Assembly (NCBI GenBank): GCA_017440965.1
Contig: JAFSGH010000048.1
Span: 1-45,776, forward strand
Reading direction: 5' to 3'
DNA length: 45,776 nucleotides
DNA from: Clostridia bacterium
GTDB lineage: Bacteria; Bacillota; Clostridia; Oscillospirales; Acutalibacteraceae
Below are positions 38,377 through 45,776 of the stretch, in pieces (within the stretch, counting starts at the first letter, position 1; each line of letters starts with the position of its first letter). A program made the translations under genes and the position numbers. Below the pieces are notes generated by a model, which saw nothing but the letters and a program-made list of their open reading frames with translations, was not told the DNA's origin and did no database searches.

Positions 38377-39373
38377 CAGTATTTCCTCCTTCCGCCATCA
38401 CCGCATCCCTTACATTGATCCAGCAGGATGCCTTATGATTTTCATTGATAGTAAGCTCCTCAGGCTTTTCTGTAAGACATATCTTCATTGCATTATCGCA
38501 ACGGGTACAGAAGGAACAGCCTTTAGGAAGATTAAGCATATTTATGGGTGTACCGAGAATTGGAACAAGCTTCTCCTTCATTCTTGTTACATTGGGAATG
38601 GAACGGAGAAGTCCCTTTGTATATTCGTGCTTAGGATTATAGAATATTTCGTGAGCAGTTCCTCTTTCGCAGATTCTTCCGCCGTACATAACTATGATAT
38701 TATCACACATACTTGCAATAACACCAAGGTCATGCGTAACAAGGATAACTGCCATTCCGAGCTCCTTCTGAAGCTTCTGCATAAGCTCAAGTATCTGAGC
38801 CTGAATCGTAACGTCAAGAGCTGTGGTAGGCTCGTCAGCAATAAGTATATCGGGCTCACAGGCAAGTGCCATAGCGATCATAACTCTCTGACGCATACCG
38901 CCTGAAAGCTCATAAGGATACTGTTTAAGACGGCGCTGAGGCTCATTGATACCTACAAGCTCAAGAAGCTCTGCGGCACGTGCCTTTGCGACCTTCCCCT
39001 TTTTATCTGTATGAAGAGTAATAGCTTCAACAAGCTGATTGCCGATAGTAAAAACAGGATTAAGGCTCGTCATGGGATCCTGGAAGATGATGGAGCAGCA
39101 TTTACCTCTGAAATCTCTCATCTGCTTCTCTTTCCACTTTGTGATATCCTCACCCTTATAATAGATACTGCCGTCTACTATCTTACCGGTAGAAGCAAGT
39201 ATCTGCATAATGGAATAAGCCGTAACAGACTTACCCGAGCCTGACTCACCTACGATACCGAGTATCTCTCCGTGGTCAAGATCGAATGAAACACCGTTGA
39301 CTGCACAGACTTCACCTGAGTCGGTGAAAAATGATGTGTGCAGATTCTGAACACTTATAAGAGGTTTATTCAT
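38369..39373 (-). CDS. oppD: Oligopeptide ABC transporter ATP-binding protein OppD
   Basis: A 334-residue ATPase with Walker [12 protein letters not shown]-loop [12 protein letters not shown], signature [16 protein letters not shown], Walker [13 protein letters not shown] and H-loop LVTHDLG. The C-terminal extension has [14 protein letters not shown] and Cys-rich [15 protein letters not shown]. It forms the ATPase heterodimer with OppF. It begins 6 bp after the oppC stop. Confidence 0.95.
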   Translation of the reverse strand: MNKPLISVQNLHTSFFTDSGEVCAVNGVSFDLDHGEILGIVGESGSGKSVTAYSIMQILASTGKIVDGSIYYKGEDITKWKEKQMRDFRGKCCSIIFQDPMTSLNPVFTIGNQLVEAITLHTDKKGKVAKARAAELLELVGINEPQRRLKQYPYELSGGMRQRVMIAMALACEPDILIADEPTTALDVTIQAQILELMQKLQKELGMAVILVTHDLGVIASMCDNIIVMYGGRICERGTAHEIFYNPKHEYTKGLLRSIPNVTRMKEKLVPILGTPINMLNLPKGCSFCTRCDNAMKICLTEKPEELTINENHKASCWINVRDAVMAEGGNTDE

Positions 39374-39379
39374 TTTTCA

Positions 39380-40450
39380 TCACCTCTTCAACTTAGGATC
39401 GAATGCGTCTCTGAGACCGTCACCGAGAAGGTTAAGGCTGAGAACGATAAGACAAATCATAATTGCGGGGAAAACAAGCTTATGGGGATAAGACATAATA
39501 CCGTCTCTTGCAGCATTTGCAAGTGAACCGAGTGAAGGCATAGGAGCCTTAACACCGAGACCTACGAAAGAAAGATAGCTCTCTGTGAAAATAGCAGAGG
39601 GGATCTGAAGAGCAACGGAAATAATGATAACCGATAAGCAGTTAGGAATGATATGCTTTTTAATTATACGTGTGGGTTTTGCGCCGATAGAACGGGCAGC
39701 AAGAATATATTCATTTTCCTTAATGGAAAGGATCTGACCTCTTATAAGACGGGCCATGCTTACCCAGTAAAGAAGACCAAATACTATAAATATTGATATC
39801 ATATTTGTACCGAGCTCTGCGAGAATGGTGCCGGGCTTGAATACAAGTACTTCGTTAAGAACAACTGAAAGAAGAATGATGATAAGCATATCGGGAAGCG
39901 AATAAATGATATCGACGATACGCATTATCACAAGGTCTACCTTGCCTCCGAGATAACCGGAGATGCTTCCTATGATAAGACCTATAATAAGAACGATGAT
40001 GCTTGCGAAAAGACCGACAGCAAGAGAAACTCTTGTTCCGTAGATAACACGGACAAAATAGTCTCTGCAAAGCTCATCCGTTCCTAAGATATGGGGGAAT
40101 CTTTCACCGCCGTTTGCGATGTATTCCTGCTCCATCTCACTGTATTCGAAGGGAGCAAGGTTCTGAGCACCTCTGTCTCTCTTACCGTCAACCTTGAGTA
40201 TCTCGTCATAGCTGTAGGGAACAAGCATAGGAACAAAGATTATTGTAGCAAGAATAATAGTAAGAAGCACGATACTTAATACTGCAAGAGGATTCTTAAA
40301 GAGTCTCTTCATACCGTCCTTAAAGAAGGTGGTGCTTTCACTCATTATATCCTGCTGTGCTTTTTCTTCATCTGTAGCCTTCTGGAATTTACTGAGGTCG
40401 ATCTGTGTGCTCAAGAAATTCTTTTTGGGAAGGTCGTTTTTATTTTCCAT
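39380..40450 (-). CDS. oppC: Oligopeptide ABC transporter permease OppC
   Basis: A 356-residue permease. A long cytoplasmic N-terminus (about 50 residues) precedes the first membrane segment (PLAVLSIVLLTIILATIIFV). An extracellular loop with FPHILGTDELCRDYFVRVIY, a feature of OppC proteins, follows. The EAA-type coupling motif is AARSIGAKPTRIIKKHIIPN. ATG 40450 is chosen over GTG 40459, which lies inside the spacer after AAGGAGG. It pairs with OppB to form the channel. Confidence 0.94.
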   Translation of the reverse strand: MENKNDLPKKNFLSTQIDLSKFQKATDEEKAQQDIMSESTTFFKDGMKRLFKNPLAVLSIVLLTIILATIIFVPMLVPYSYDEILKVDGKRDRGAQNLAPFEYSEMEQEYIANGGERFPHILGTDELCRDYFVRVIYGTRVSLAVGLFASIIVLIIGLIIGSISGYLGGKVDLVIMRIVDIIYSLPDMLIIILLSVVLNEVLVFKPGTILAELGTNMISIFIVFGLLYWVSMARLIRGQILSIKENEYILAARSIGAKPTRIIKKHIIPNCLSVIIISVALQIPSAIFTESYLSFVGLGVKAPMPSLGSLANAARDGIMSYPHKLVFPAIMICLIVLSLNLLGDGLRDAFDPKLKR

Positions 40451-40464
40451 ATTATACACCCTCC

Positions 40465-41376
40465 TTAGTCAAACTTGATTCTGGGATCTACTGCTTTATA
40501 AAGAAGGTCGCAGATAAGGTTAGCAATAACCATTATCGTTGCAAGGAAAACAGTAGTAGCCATAATCATTGTATAGTCACGGTCATTGATAGCCGTAATA
40601 AACTTACTGCCGATACCGCCTACGGTAAAGATGGTTTCAACAACCATTGAGCCCGTAATGATATAAGCGATCTGAGGACCGGCATATGTAATAACGGGAA
40701 TCATTGAATTTCTGAGAGCGTGCTTGAAGATAACCTTCACTCGGGAAACACCCTTAGATTTTGCGGTACGGATATAATCCTGGCCGAGCGCATCAAGCAT
40801 ACTTGTCTTGGAAAGTCTTGTTATGTAAGCCATAGGATATGCCGCAAGAGCAATAACGGGCAGAATATAATTCGGATTATTCGCATCCCATACGGGTATC
40901 CATTGCAGTTTGATACAAAAAACAAGAAGCAACAAGGTTGCAAGAACGAAGGAAGGAACTGCTGTAAATAACGTCGAAAAGAACACTATTATTCTGTCGG
41001 GCAGTTTATTCCTCATAAGTGCGGCAACGCTTCCGAAAACTATACCGAAGGACATAGCCACTGCCATTGCCATAAGTCCGAGACGGGCGGAAATGGGGAA
41101 GGATTCACCGATAATTGCACTGATCTCTCGTCCGTTTTTAAGCGAAACTCCGAAATCTCCGTTAACGATACCCTTCATCCAGTTGAAGAACTGAATATAA
41201 AGAGGCTGATCAAGACCGTATCTCTCTTCAAGAGCCTTAACGGTCAGCGGATCAAGTGCCTTTTCGCTGTTGAAAGGGCCGCCGGGAACAGCGTGCATTG
41301 TAAAAAATGTAATAGCACAGATTATAAGAATTGTGACAACAGCAAGCAAAACTCGCTTCACAACATATCTGGTCAT
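40465..41376 (-). CDS. oppB: Oligopeptide ABC transporter permease OppB
   Basis: A 303-residue permease; the first gene of the operon. It starts TRYVVKRVLLAVVTILII, the usual OppB/DppB N-terminus. The periplasmic-type loop PGGPFNSEKALDPLTVKALE with ERYGLDQPLYIQFFNWMKG follows. The EAA loop is TAKSKGVSRVKVIFKHALRN. About six membrane segments. ATG 41376 has GGAGAAG eight bases upstream; upstream in-frame codons would add a leader without a membrane role. The gap to oppC is 14 bp. Confidence 0.95.
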   Translation of the reverse strand: MTRYVVKRVLLAVVTILIICAITFFTMHAVPGGPFNSEKALDPLTVKALEERYGLDQPLYIQFFNWMKGIVNGDFGVSLKNGREISAIIGESFPISARLGLMAMAVAMSFGIVFGSVAALMRNKLPDRIIVFFSTLFTAVPSFVLATLLLLVFCIKLQWIPVWDANNPNYILPVIALAAYPMAYITRLSKTSMLDALGQDYIRTAKSKGVSRVKVIFKHALRNSMIPVITYAGPQIAYIITGSMVVETIFTVGGIGSKFITAINDRDYTMIMATTVFLATIMVIANLICDLLYKAVDPRIKFD

Positions 41377-41503
41377 ATTGCTTCTCCTCTCGAATTTGCC
41401 TGAAAAAACGGCAGTAATAATAAGCCAATACAATTGTTTACTCTACATCAGCAGACGGAGAAACAGTCCGCGACAGTAAAAATCATCATGACAATCTCGT
41501 AAT

Positions 41504-41532
41504 ATTATAATCACTCAACCTCGGTTTGTCAA
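41504..41532 (-). promoter_or_regulatory. Perfect consensus promoter of the opp operon
   Basis: Minus strand TTGACA (41532-41527), 17-bp spacer, TATAAT (41509-41504). The leader to oppB is about 120 nt and includes a short hairpin (GCGGAC/GTCTGC). No other promoter of this strength is seen before oppA. Confidence 0.9.
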
Positions 41533-41594
41533 GAAAATATCATCCCATTGTAACTAAAACTATCAATTTGTAACATTTTGTCATATGTATTTTA

Positions 41595-41623
41595 TTGACT
41601 TATTATTGATATTATTATATAAA
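41595..41623 (+). promoter_or_regulatory. Sigma-A promoter of the phosphatase pair
   Basis: TTGACT (41595-41600), 17-bp spacer, TATAAA (41618-41623), 22 bp before ATG 41646. Confidence 0.75.
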
Positions 41624-41645
41624 AGACTTTAAGGAGTTGATTTTT

Positions 41646-43187
41646 ATGGTACACTATAAGCATGTTGCAGTTATCGGAATAGACGGAATGGGCAAGTTTA
41701 ATTCTCAGACCGAAACACCGAATCTTGATAAAATATTCTCCGACGGCGCTGTTGCCTGGTCGGCACTTTCACAAAATCCCACCATCAGTGCAGAAAACTG
41801 GGGCGCTATGCTTTTAGGAGCAACTCCTCTTGTTCATAAGCTTACAAACAGCAAGGTCAGTAATGAAAAATATAAAAACAATGCGCTCCCCTCTCTTTTC
41901 AGAAGAATAAGAGAAGAGGACCCCGATTGCTATCTTGCTTCCGTTTGCAACTGGAATCCGATAAACCACGGCATCGTTGAGGACGGCTACGGTGTCGAAA
42001 AGCTTACGGCACAAAATGACAGGGAGCTTACAGAGCTTATAATTTCCGCCGTCGCAAAAAAGCCTAAATTCCTTTTTGTGCAGTTCGATGATGTTGACGG
42101 AGCAGGCCACTCGGGCGGCTACGGCAGTCAGAAGCATTACGAGGAGATCCAGCGCGCAGACGGCTATACAGGTGAAGTGTACGAGGCATATAAAAACGCA
42201 GGAATCCTTGATGATACACTGTTTATAGTAATTGCAGATCACGGCGGAGTAAGAACCGGGCACGGCGGTTACACAGATACCGAAAAATATGTTTTTCTCG
42301 GTGTTGCGGGCAAGGGTGTACAGCATAATTTCATAACCTATACCGAAACAAAGGATATCGCAGCCATCGTTCTTTATGCATTCGGAATGGAAATCCCGGA
42401 ATATGACGAGGAGGGCTTTACCTCGCAGATCCCCGAAGGCATCTGGGAAGGCACAAGGCCTTACTACAGAAAACCTGTTGAAAAGCTCGTTATCCCCACA
42501 AGAGATACTCCCGGGAATATAACAGATTATATTGGCAAAGATATAAAGCTTCTTATGCATCTTGATAATCTTCTGGAGGACAGCTCCGGCAAATGCTCAC
42601 TTACACAGCATGGAACGGTAAAATTCTACTCAAACGGAGTAAACGGTGCCTGCGGTGAGTTCGGCAAGACAGGCTTTGCCGTTACAAATGATATATCCTT
42701 CGGCGAAAAAAGCTTTTCAATTGCCTTCTGGGTAGAGACCGATCCTTCTCTGTCTGAAGCACCTGCTATTATGGGAAATCAGGACTGGTGGTGGCAGAAC
42801 AGAAAGCAAAAGGGACTTACCGTAGCACTCAGAAACAATGATGTAATGTTCAACATTTCAACCGGGCAAGAGCATCTTGACACCGTAGTTCCCTTCCCTG
42901 AGGAGACCGACGGAGAGTGGCTGCATTATGCCGTATCCTTTGACAGAGAATACGGAGAGATACGCTTTTATAACAATTTCAAGCTCCGTCATAAGATAAC
43001 CGTTCCCGAGGAATATAAAATAAACTATGATACCGGGCTTCCTTTTGTTATCGGAAATGACGGCAAGTGCCGTTACAACAATATATCTCATGATTTTATC
43101 TTCAGACTTGACGATATCATCATAACCGACGGTGCCTTCGATGATACAGACATTGAAAAGCTCAGAAAGTATTATTACGGTGAATGA
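41646..43187 (+). CDS. Alkaline-phosphatase-superfamily phosphodiesterase fused to a LamG-like domain
   Basis: A 513-residue protein. The N-terminal ~290 residues are an AP-superfamily domain: AVIGIDGMGKF (metal Asp13), NPTISAENWGAMLLGATP with the probable nucleophile at T46 or S48, FDDVDGAGHSGGYGS, and IADHGGVRTGHGGYT for metal ligands. The C-terminal ~200 residues are a laminin-G/concanavalin-like sandwich (HLDNLLEDSSGKCSLTQHG ... KSFSIAFWVETDP ... WLHYAVSFDREYGEIRFYNN). No signal peptide is present. The start is set by AAGGAG (41631-41636). The LamG domain usually binds extracellular glycans, so a cytoplasmic location is odd. It is coupled to the metallophosphoesterase gene (1-bp gap). Confidence 0.85.
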   Translation: MVHYKHVAVIGIDGMGKFNSQTETPNLDKIFSDGAVAWSALSQNPTISAENWGAMLLGATPLVHKLTNSKVSNEKYKNNALPSLFRRIREEDPDCYLASVCNWNPINHGIVEDGYGVEKLTAQNDRELTELIISAVAKKPKFLFVQFDDVDGAGHSGGYGSQKHYEEIQRADGYTGEVYEAYKNAGILDDTLFIVIADHGGVRTGHGGYTDTEKYVFLGVAGKGVQHNFITYTETKDIAAIVLYAFGMEIPEYDEEGFTSQIPEGIWEGTRPYYRKPVEKLVIPTRDTPGNITDYIGKDIKLLMHLDNLLEDSSGKCSLTQHGTVKFYSNGVNGACGEFGKTGFAVTNDISFGEKSFSIAFWVETDPSLSEAPAIMGNQDWWWQNRKQKGLTVALRNNDVMFNISTGQEHLDTVVPFPEETDGEWLHYAVSFDREYGEIRFYNNFKLRHKITVPEEYKINYDTGLPFVIGNDGKCRYNNISHDFIFRLDDIIITDGAFDDTDIEKLRKYYYGE

Positions 43188-43188
43188 T

Positions 43189-44175
43189 ATGAAAAAGGAA
43201 CTCAGATTCAAAAACGGAAAATTCAGAATAATCTGCTTTTCGGATTCCCACGGAATTATGGATTTCGATAAAAGAGTGGTAAGGGACATAGATGCTATCG
43301 TCGAAAACACAAAGCCCGACCTTGTACTGTTCTTAGGTGACAATGTATGGCGTGACGGAGCAGAGAATGAGGAATCACTCAGACACTTTATGTCCGCAAT
43401 AGTGAAGCCTCTTAATGACAGAGACATCCCCTGGGCACACGTTTTCGGCAATCACGATATGGAAAGAGGCTTCGCGACAAAGGATCAGCAGAAGGTATAT
43501 GAAAGTCTCGAGGGGTGTCTTTCAAGCAGCGGTCCCGAGGATATATACGGCGTGGGGAATTGGGTGCTTCAGGTAAAATCAGAGAGCTCAGATAGGACAG
43601 TATATAATGTATGGGGACTTGACTCAGGCAGAGGCATAGGAGAATTCCTCGACTATTGCCATCTTCCGAGAGATACAAAGACAAAGCTGTCGGATCCCTT
43701 ACATGTCTCTTCCTCATATGATACGGTAAAATTTGACCAACAGATGTGGTATTGGAATGAATCCCTGAAAATAGAAAAAGAAAACGGCACAAAGGTACCC
43801 GGCGTTATGGTCATGCATATGGCATTCCCCGAATATGTGCTTCTTTATAAAAATGTACAGGAAACATTTTTCAAAGGAACTCACCGTGAAGGAGTAGGCA
43901 GCGGCCCCGTTAATTCAGGAATGCTTGCTACTCTCGCACAAAGAGGCGATGTAAAGACCGTAGTCGTGGGGCACGATCATATAAATGACTGCGAGGGCGA
44001 ATATCTCGGCATAAAGCTCACATACGATGCGGGAATAGGCTATGACGGCTACTGCCACGGAGACCTCAGAGGCGGCAGAGTGATCGATATAACAGAAGAC
44101 GATCCCTGGAATGTCAGAACTTATATGGTACGCTCATCGGATTATGTAGAAAACTATGAGTTTGAGGACACCTGA
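43189..44175 (+). CDS. Metallophosphoesterase (calcineurin-like)
   Basis: A 328-residue enzyme. Metal-binding motifs are FSDSHGI (about residues 16-21), FLGDNVWRDG, FGNHDME and VVVGHDHINDC, in the order expected for calcineurin-like phosphoesterases. YDAGIGYDGYCHGDLRGGR follows near the C-terminus. It is cytoplasmic, with no signal peptide. It starts 1 bp after the previous stop, so it is translated together with the AP-LamG protein and may act on the same substrate. Confidence 0.88.
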   Translation: MKKELRFKNGKFRIICFSDSHGIMDFDKRVVRDIDAIVENTKPDLVLFLGDNVWRDGAENEESLRHFMSAIVKPLNDRDIPWAHVFGNHDMERGFATKDQQKVYESLEGCLSSSGPEDIYGVGNWVLQVKSESSDRTVYNVWGLDSGRGIGEFLDYCHLPRDTKTKLSDPLHVSSSYDTVKFDQQMWYWNESLKIEKENGTKVPGVMVMHMAFPEYVLLYKNVQETFFKGTHREGVGSGPVNSGMLATLAQRGDVKTVVVGHDHINDCEGEYLGIKLTYDAGIGYDGYCHGDLRGGRVIDITEDDPWNVRTYMVRSSDYVENYEFEDT

Positions 44176-44194
44176 TATATCCGGGCAACAAAAA

Positions 44195-44293
44195 AACGGC
44201 TTCGGTGAGTTTTTCTCAGAAAAAAGCTTACTTGCCGTTCAGAGGGATATATAATTCTTAATCATTCCGGAAGAAGTTTCTATAATGCAACAA
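44195..44293. repeat. Dispersed intergenic repeat, copy B
   Basis: About 99 bp, with the same ordered landmarks as copy A: AACGGCTTCGG, TTCTCAG, AAAAAGCTTACTT, GAGGGATATATAAT, CATTCCGGAAGAAGTTTC, ATAATGCAA. An inverted repeat AACGGC (44195-44200) / GCCGTT (44234-44239) folds its left half. Confidence 0.6.
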
Positions 44294-44329
44294 ACGGACT
44301 GTTCACAATATGTGGACAGTCCGTCGGTT
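44294..44329 (+). terminator. Terminator of the phosphatase pair
   Basis: ACGGACTGTTCAC and GTGGACAGTCCGT form a 13-pair stem around AATAT, followed by CGGTTTTT. It lies between the end of the metallophosphoesterase and the stop of lysA on the other strand. Confidence 0.85.
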
Positions 44330-44330
44330 T

Positions 44331-45629
44331 TTAAATATCGTTTCTTATTATATCATCGAGAGTCTCTCTTTTAACTGCTACATAGTCCTTACCGTCATTT
44401 ATCATTACAACGGGAGGCTTTCCGAGACGGTTATAGTTGGAGCTCATCGAATAGTTATAAGCGCCCGTTGTCAGGACAGCGATCTTCTCTCCCCTTTTTA
44501 TATCATGGGGAAGGCGGATATTCTCCTGAATAAGATCACCGCTTTCACAGCATCTTCCTGCAAGAGTGCATACCATATCGCAGGGAGCCTCGGGGCGTGT
44601 TGCCGATCTTACGGAATAGTATGAGCCGTAAAGAGCATAGCGGGGGTTATCTGCCATACCGCCGTCGATAGACACATAATTCTTATAACCCGGTATTTTC
44701 TTGACAGTACCCGCAGTATAAAGAGTCATACCTGCATCAGCCACAATGCTTCTGCCCGGCTCAAGATATATACGGGGCATTTTTATATTGAGCTGTGCGA
44801 CAGTTTTTTTCATAAAGTCTGCCAATTCGCAGATATTCTTATCAATATCAATATAAGGGTTCGAATCTATATATCTGACACCGTAACCGCCGCCGAGATC
44901 AAGGATCTCTGCTTCAAAGCCGAGTTCTGCCTTAACCCTTGCTATAAATTCAAGCATTATTTCAGAACTTCTTATATATATTTCGGAATCAAATATCTGT
45001 GAGCCCACATGGCAATGGAAGCCGCAGAGTCGGATGTTTTTAAGAGAAAGTGCGGTTTTTGTTATCTCAAAAGCCTGGCCCGTTTCAATAGCCGAGCCGA
45101 ATTTTGAATCCACTTTGCCCGTATTTACGGCTTCATAGGTATGAGGATCAATACCGGGAGTAAGCCTTAAAAGAATATTCTGAGTGACATTCTTTTCGGC
45201 GGCTGTCTCACTTATTGCCATAACCTCTTCAAGATTATCGCAGACAAAATAGCCGATACCGTTGTCTATAGCAAATGCTATATCCTCATCCGTCTTATTA
45301 TTTGAATGAAAGAAAGCATTTTTAAGATCAAAGCCTGCCTTAAGAGCAGTATATACTTCTCCTGAGGACACAACATCTGTACCGAAGCCCTCTTCTCTGA
45401 CTATTTCATAAAGTCTTTTGAAGGAGCAGGCCTTACTTGCATAAAGACAGCCTGCATTTTCACCGAAATACTTTCTTATTGCATTTATATATGTACGGCA
45501 ATTGTGTCTGATCCTGTTTTCATCCATAAGATATAGCGGTGTGCCGTATTTTTCGGCAAGTTCAACCGTATCCATACCGCCGAAGGTAAGATGTCCGAGG
45601 GAATTTACTCCTAAGTTTTCGCAGATCAT
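44331..45629 (-). CDS. lysA: Diaminopimelate decarboxylase
   Basis: A 432-residue PLP enzyme that makes L-lysine from meso-diaminopimelate, the last step of lysine synthesis. The PLP lysine is K66 in CLYASKACSF. Other motifs are CGFHCHVGSQIFD, EILDLGGGYGVRYID, YLEPGRSIVADAG and AGRCCESGDLIQ, the last with substrate- and PLP-binding residues. Length is normal. ATG 45629 is chosen because AAGGAG sits seven bases upstream; earlier in-frame codons would add an unrelated leader. A structured region lies upstream. Confidence 0.95.
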   Translation of the reverse strand: MICENLGVNSLGHLTFGGMDTVELAEKYGTPLYLMDENRIRHNCRTYINAIRKYFGENAGCLYASKACSFKRLYEIVREEGFGTDVVSSGEVYTALKAGFDLKNAFFHSNNKTDEDIAFAIDNGIGYFVCDNLEEVMAISETAAEKNVTQNILLRLTPGIDPHTYEAVNTGKVDSKFGSAIETGQAFEITKTALSLKNIRLCGFHCHVGSQIFDSEIYIRSSEIMLEFIARVKAELGFEAEILDLGGGYGVRYIDSNPYIDIDKNICELADFMKKTVAQLNIKMPRIYLEPGRSIVADAGMTLYTAGTVKKIPGYKNYVSIDGGMADNPRYALYGSYYSVRSATRPEAPCDMVCTLAGRCCESGDLIQENIRLPHDIKRGEKIAVLTTGAYNYSMSSNYNRLGKPPVVMINDGKDYVAVKRETLDDIIRNDI

Positions 45630-45639
45630 AAAAAACTCC

Positions 45640-45776
45640 TTAGGGTGGCAAGTATAATCCAAACCCGTTTTTTGCGGGGCGGATTTCCGCCATCTCTTCG
45701 TTAAAATACTCGTAAATCCGAAAGGATTTACTGCGTTTTGTGCCTTGATATGACAAAAATCCGCTGCGCAAAAAAT
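45640..45776 (-). other. Hairpin-rich upstream region of lysA
   Basis: No ORF is seen here. Three small inverted repeats follow each other: GTAAATCC/GGATTTAC with a GAAA loop (45712-45731), GGCGG/CCGCC (45678-45691) and CCCG/CGGG (45664-45678). The density suggests a structured 5' leader or an intergenic repeat; the consensus of a lysine riboswitch was not seen. The region is cut by the window end. Confidence 0.45.

Noticed and set aside
45640..45776. Lysine riboswitch upstream of lysA
   Set aside because: The conserved junction sequences of that riboswitch were not seen and the stems are too short.

Overview
Organism. The window reads as chromosome from an anaerobic gut or rumen Clostridia of the Ruminococcus/Oscillospiraceae type. 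Supporting signs are a type I dockerin protein, Glu/Thr/Ala-rich ETTA linkers on exported proteins, AGGAGG-type ribosome binding sites, moderately AT-rich sequence, and core genes (lysS, greA, rpe, ychF, mecA, homodimeric glycyl-tRNA synthetase) that look like Firmicutes forms. I saw no rRNA, tRNA, CRISPR array, prophage or insertion sequence. The assignment rests on gene content only.

Layout. 2-6751 (+): an operon of zinc-ribbon, SPFH-type, TPM-domain and small membrane or lipoproteins. It resembles an enlarged version of the Bacillus YdjGHI membrane-stress module. 6856-9468 (+): an SF2 helicase with two C-terminal membrane segments. 9644-10684: a secreted protein with a Cys/His C-terminal signature, divergent from an XRE regulator, with a consensus promoter and an inverted repeat between them. 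10881-16032 (-): lysS, greA, a dockerin protein and a DUF5058 membrane pair. 16157-18840 (-): two paralogous lipoproteins flanking an SDR oxidoreductase. 19081-22886: rpe, mecA (opposing), a membrane-anchored TIM-barrel protein and an AGE-family epimerase. 23060-26194: glycyl-tRNA synthetase, UPF0340 and an FkbM methyltransferase.

26272-27182 (-): a stretch that looks empty at ordinary ORF cut-offs holds four tandem small genes of 43-48 codons. Each has its own GAGGT ribosome binding site, and together they share one promoter, an upstream inverted repeat and a terminator. 27526-31548 (+): ychF, an IscU-like small protein, an esterase and a GPH-type transporter. 31723-34376 (-): a PHP phosphoesterase, a DMT transporter and a nitroreductase. 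34513-35121 (+): a YitT-family membrane protein.

35434-41376 (-): a complete peptide ABC transporter operon in the order oppB-oppC-oppD-oppF-oppA. The binding protein OppA appears circularly permuted: its usual C-terminal segment sits directly after the lipoprotein signal. 41646-44175 (+): an alkaline-phosphatase-superfamily protein fused to a LamG-like domain, coupled to a metallophosphoesterase. 44331-45629 (-): lysA, with a structured upstream region at the window end.

Most promising. The strongest candidates for something undescribed are the four-peptide locus (26333-27035), the permuted OppA (35434-37314), the expanded zinc-ribbon/SPFH/TPM operon (2-6751), and the Cys/His C-terminal signature at 9644. 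Promoter calls are visual matches to sigma-A consensus; all those listed have exactly 17 bp between the boxes.
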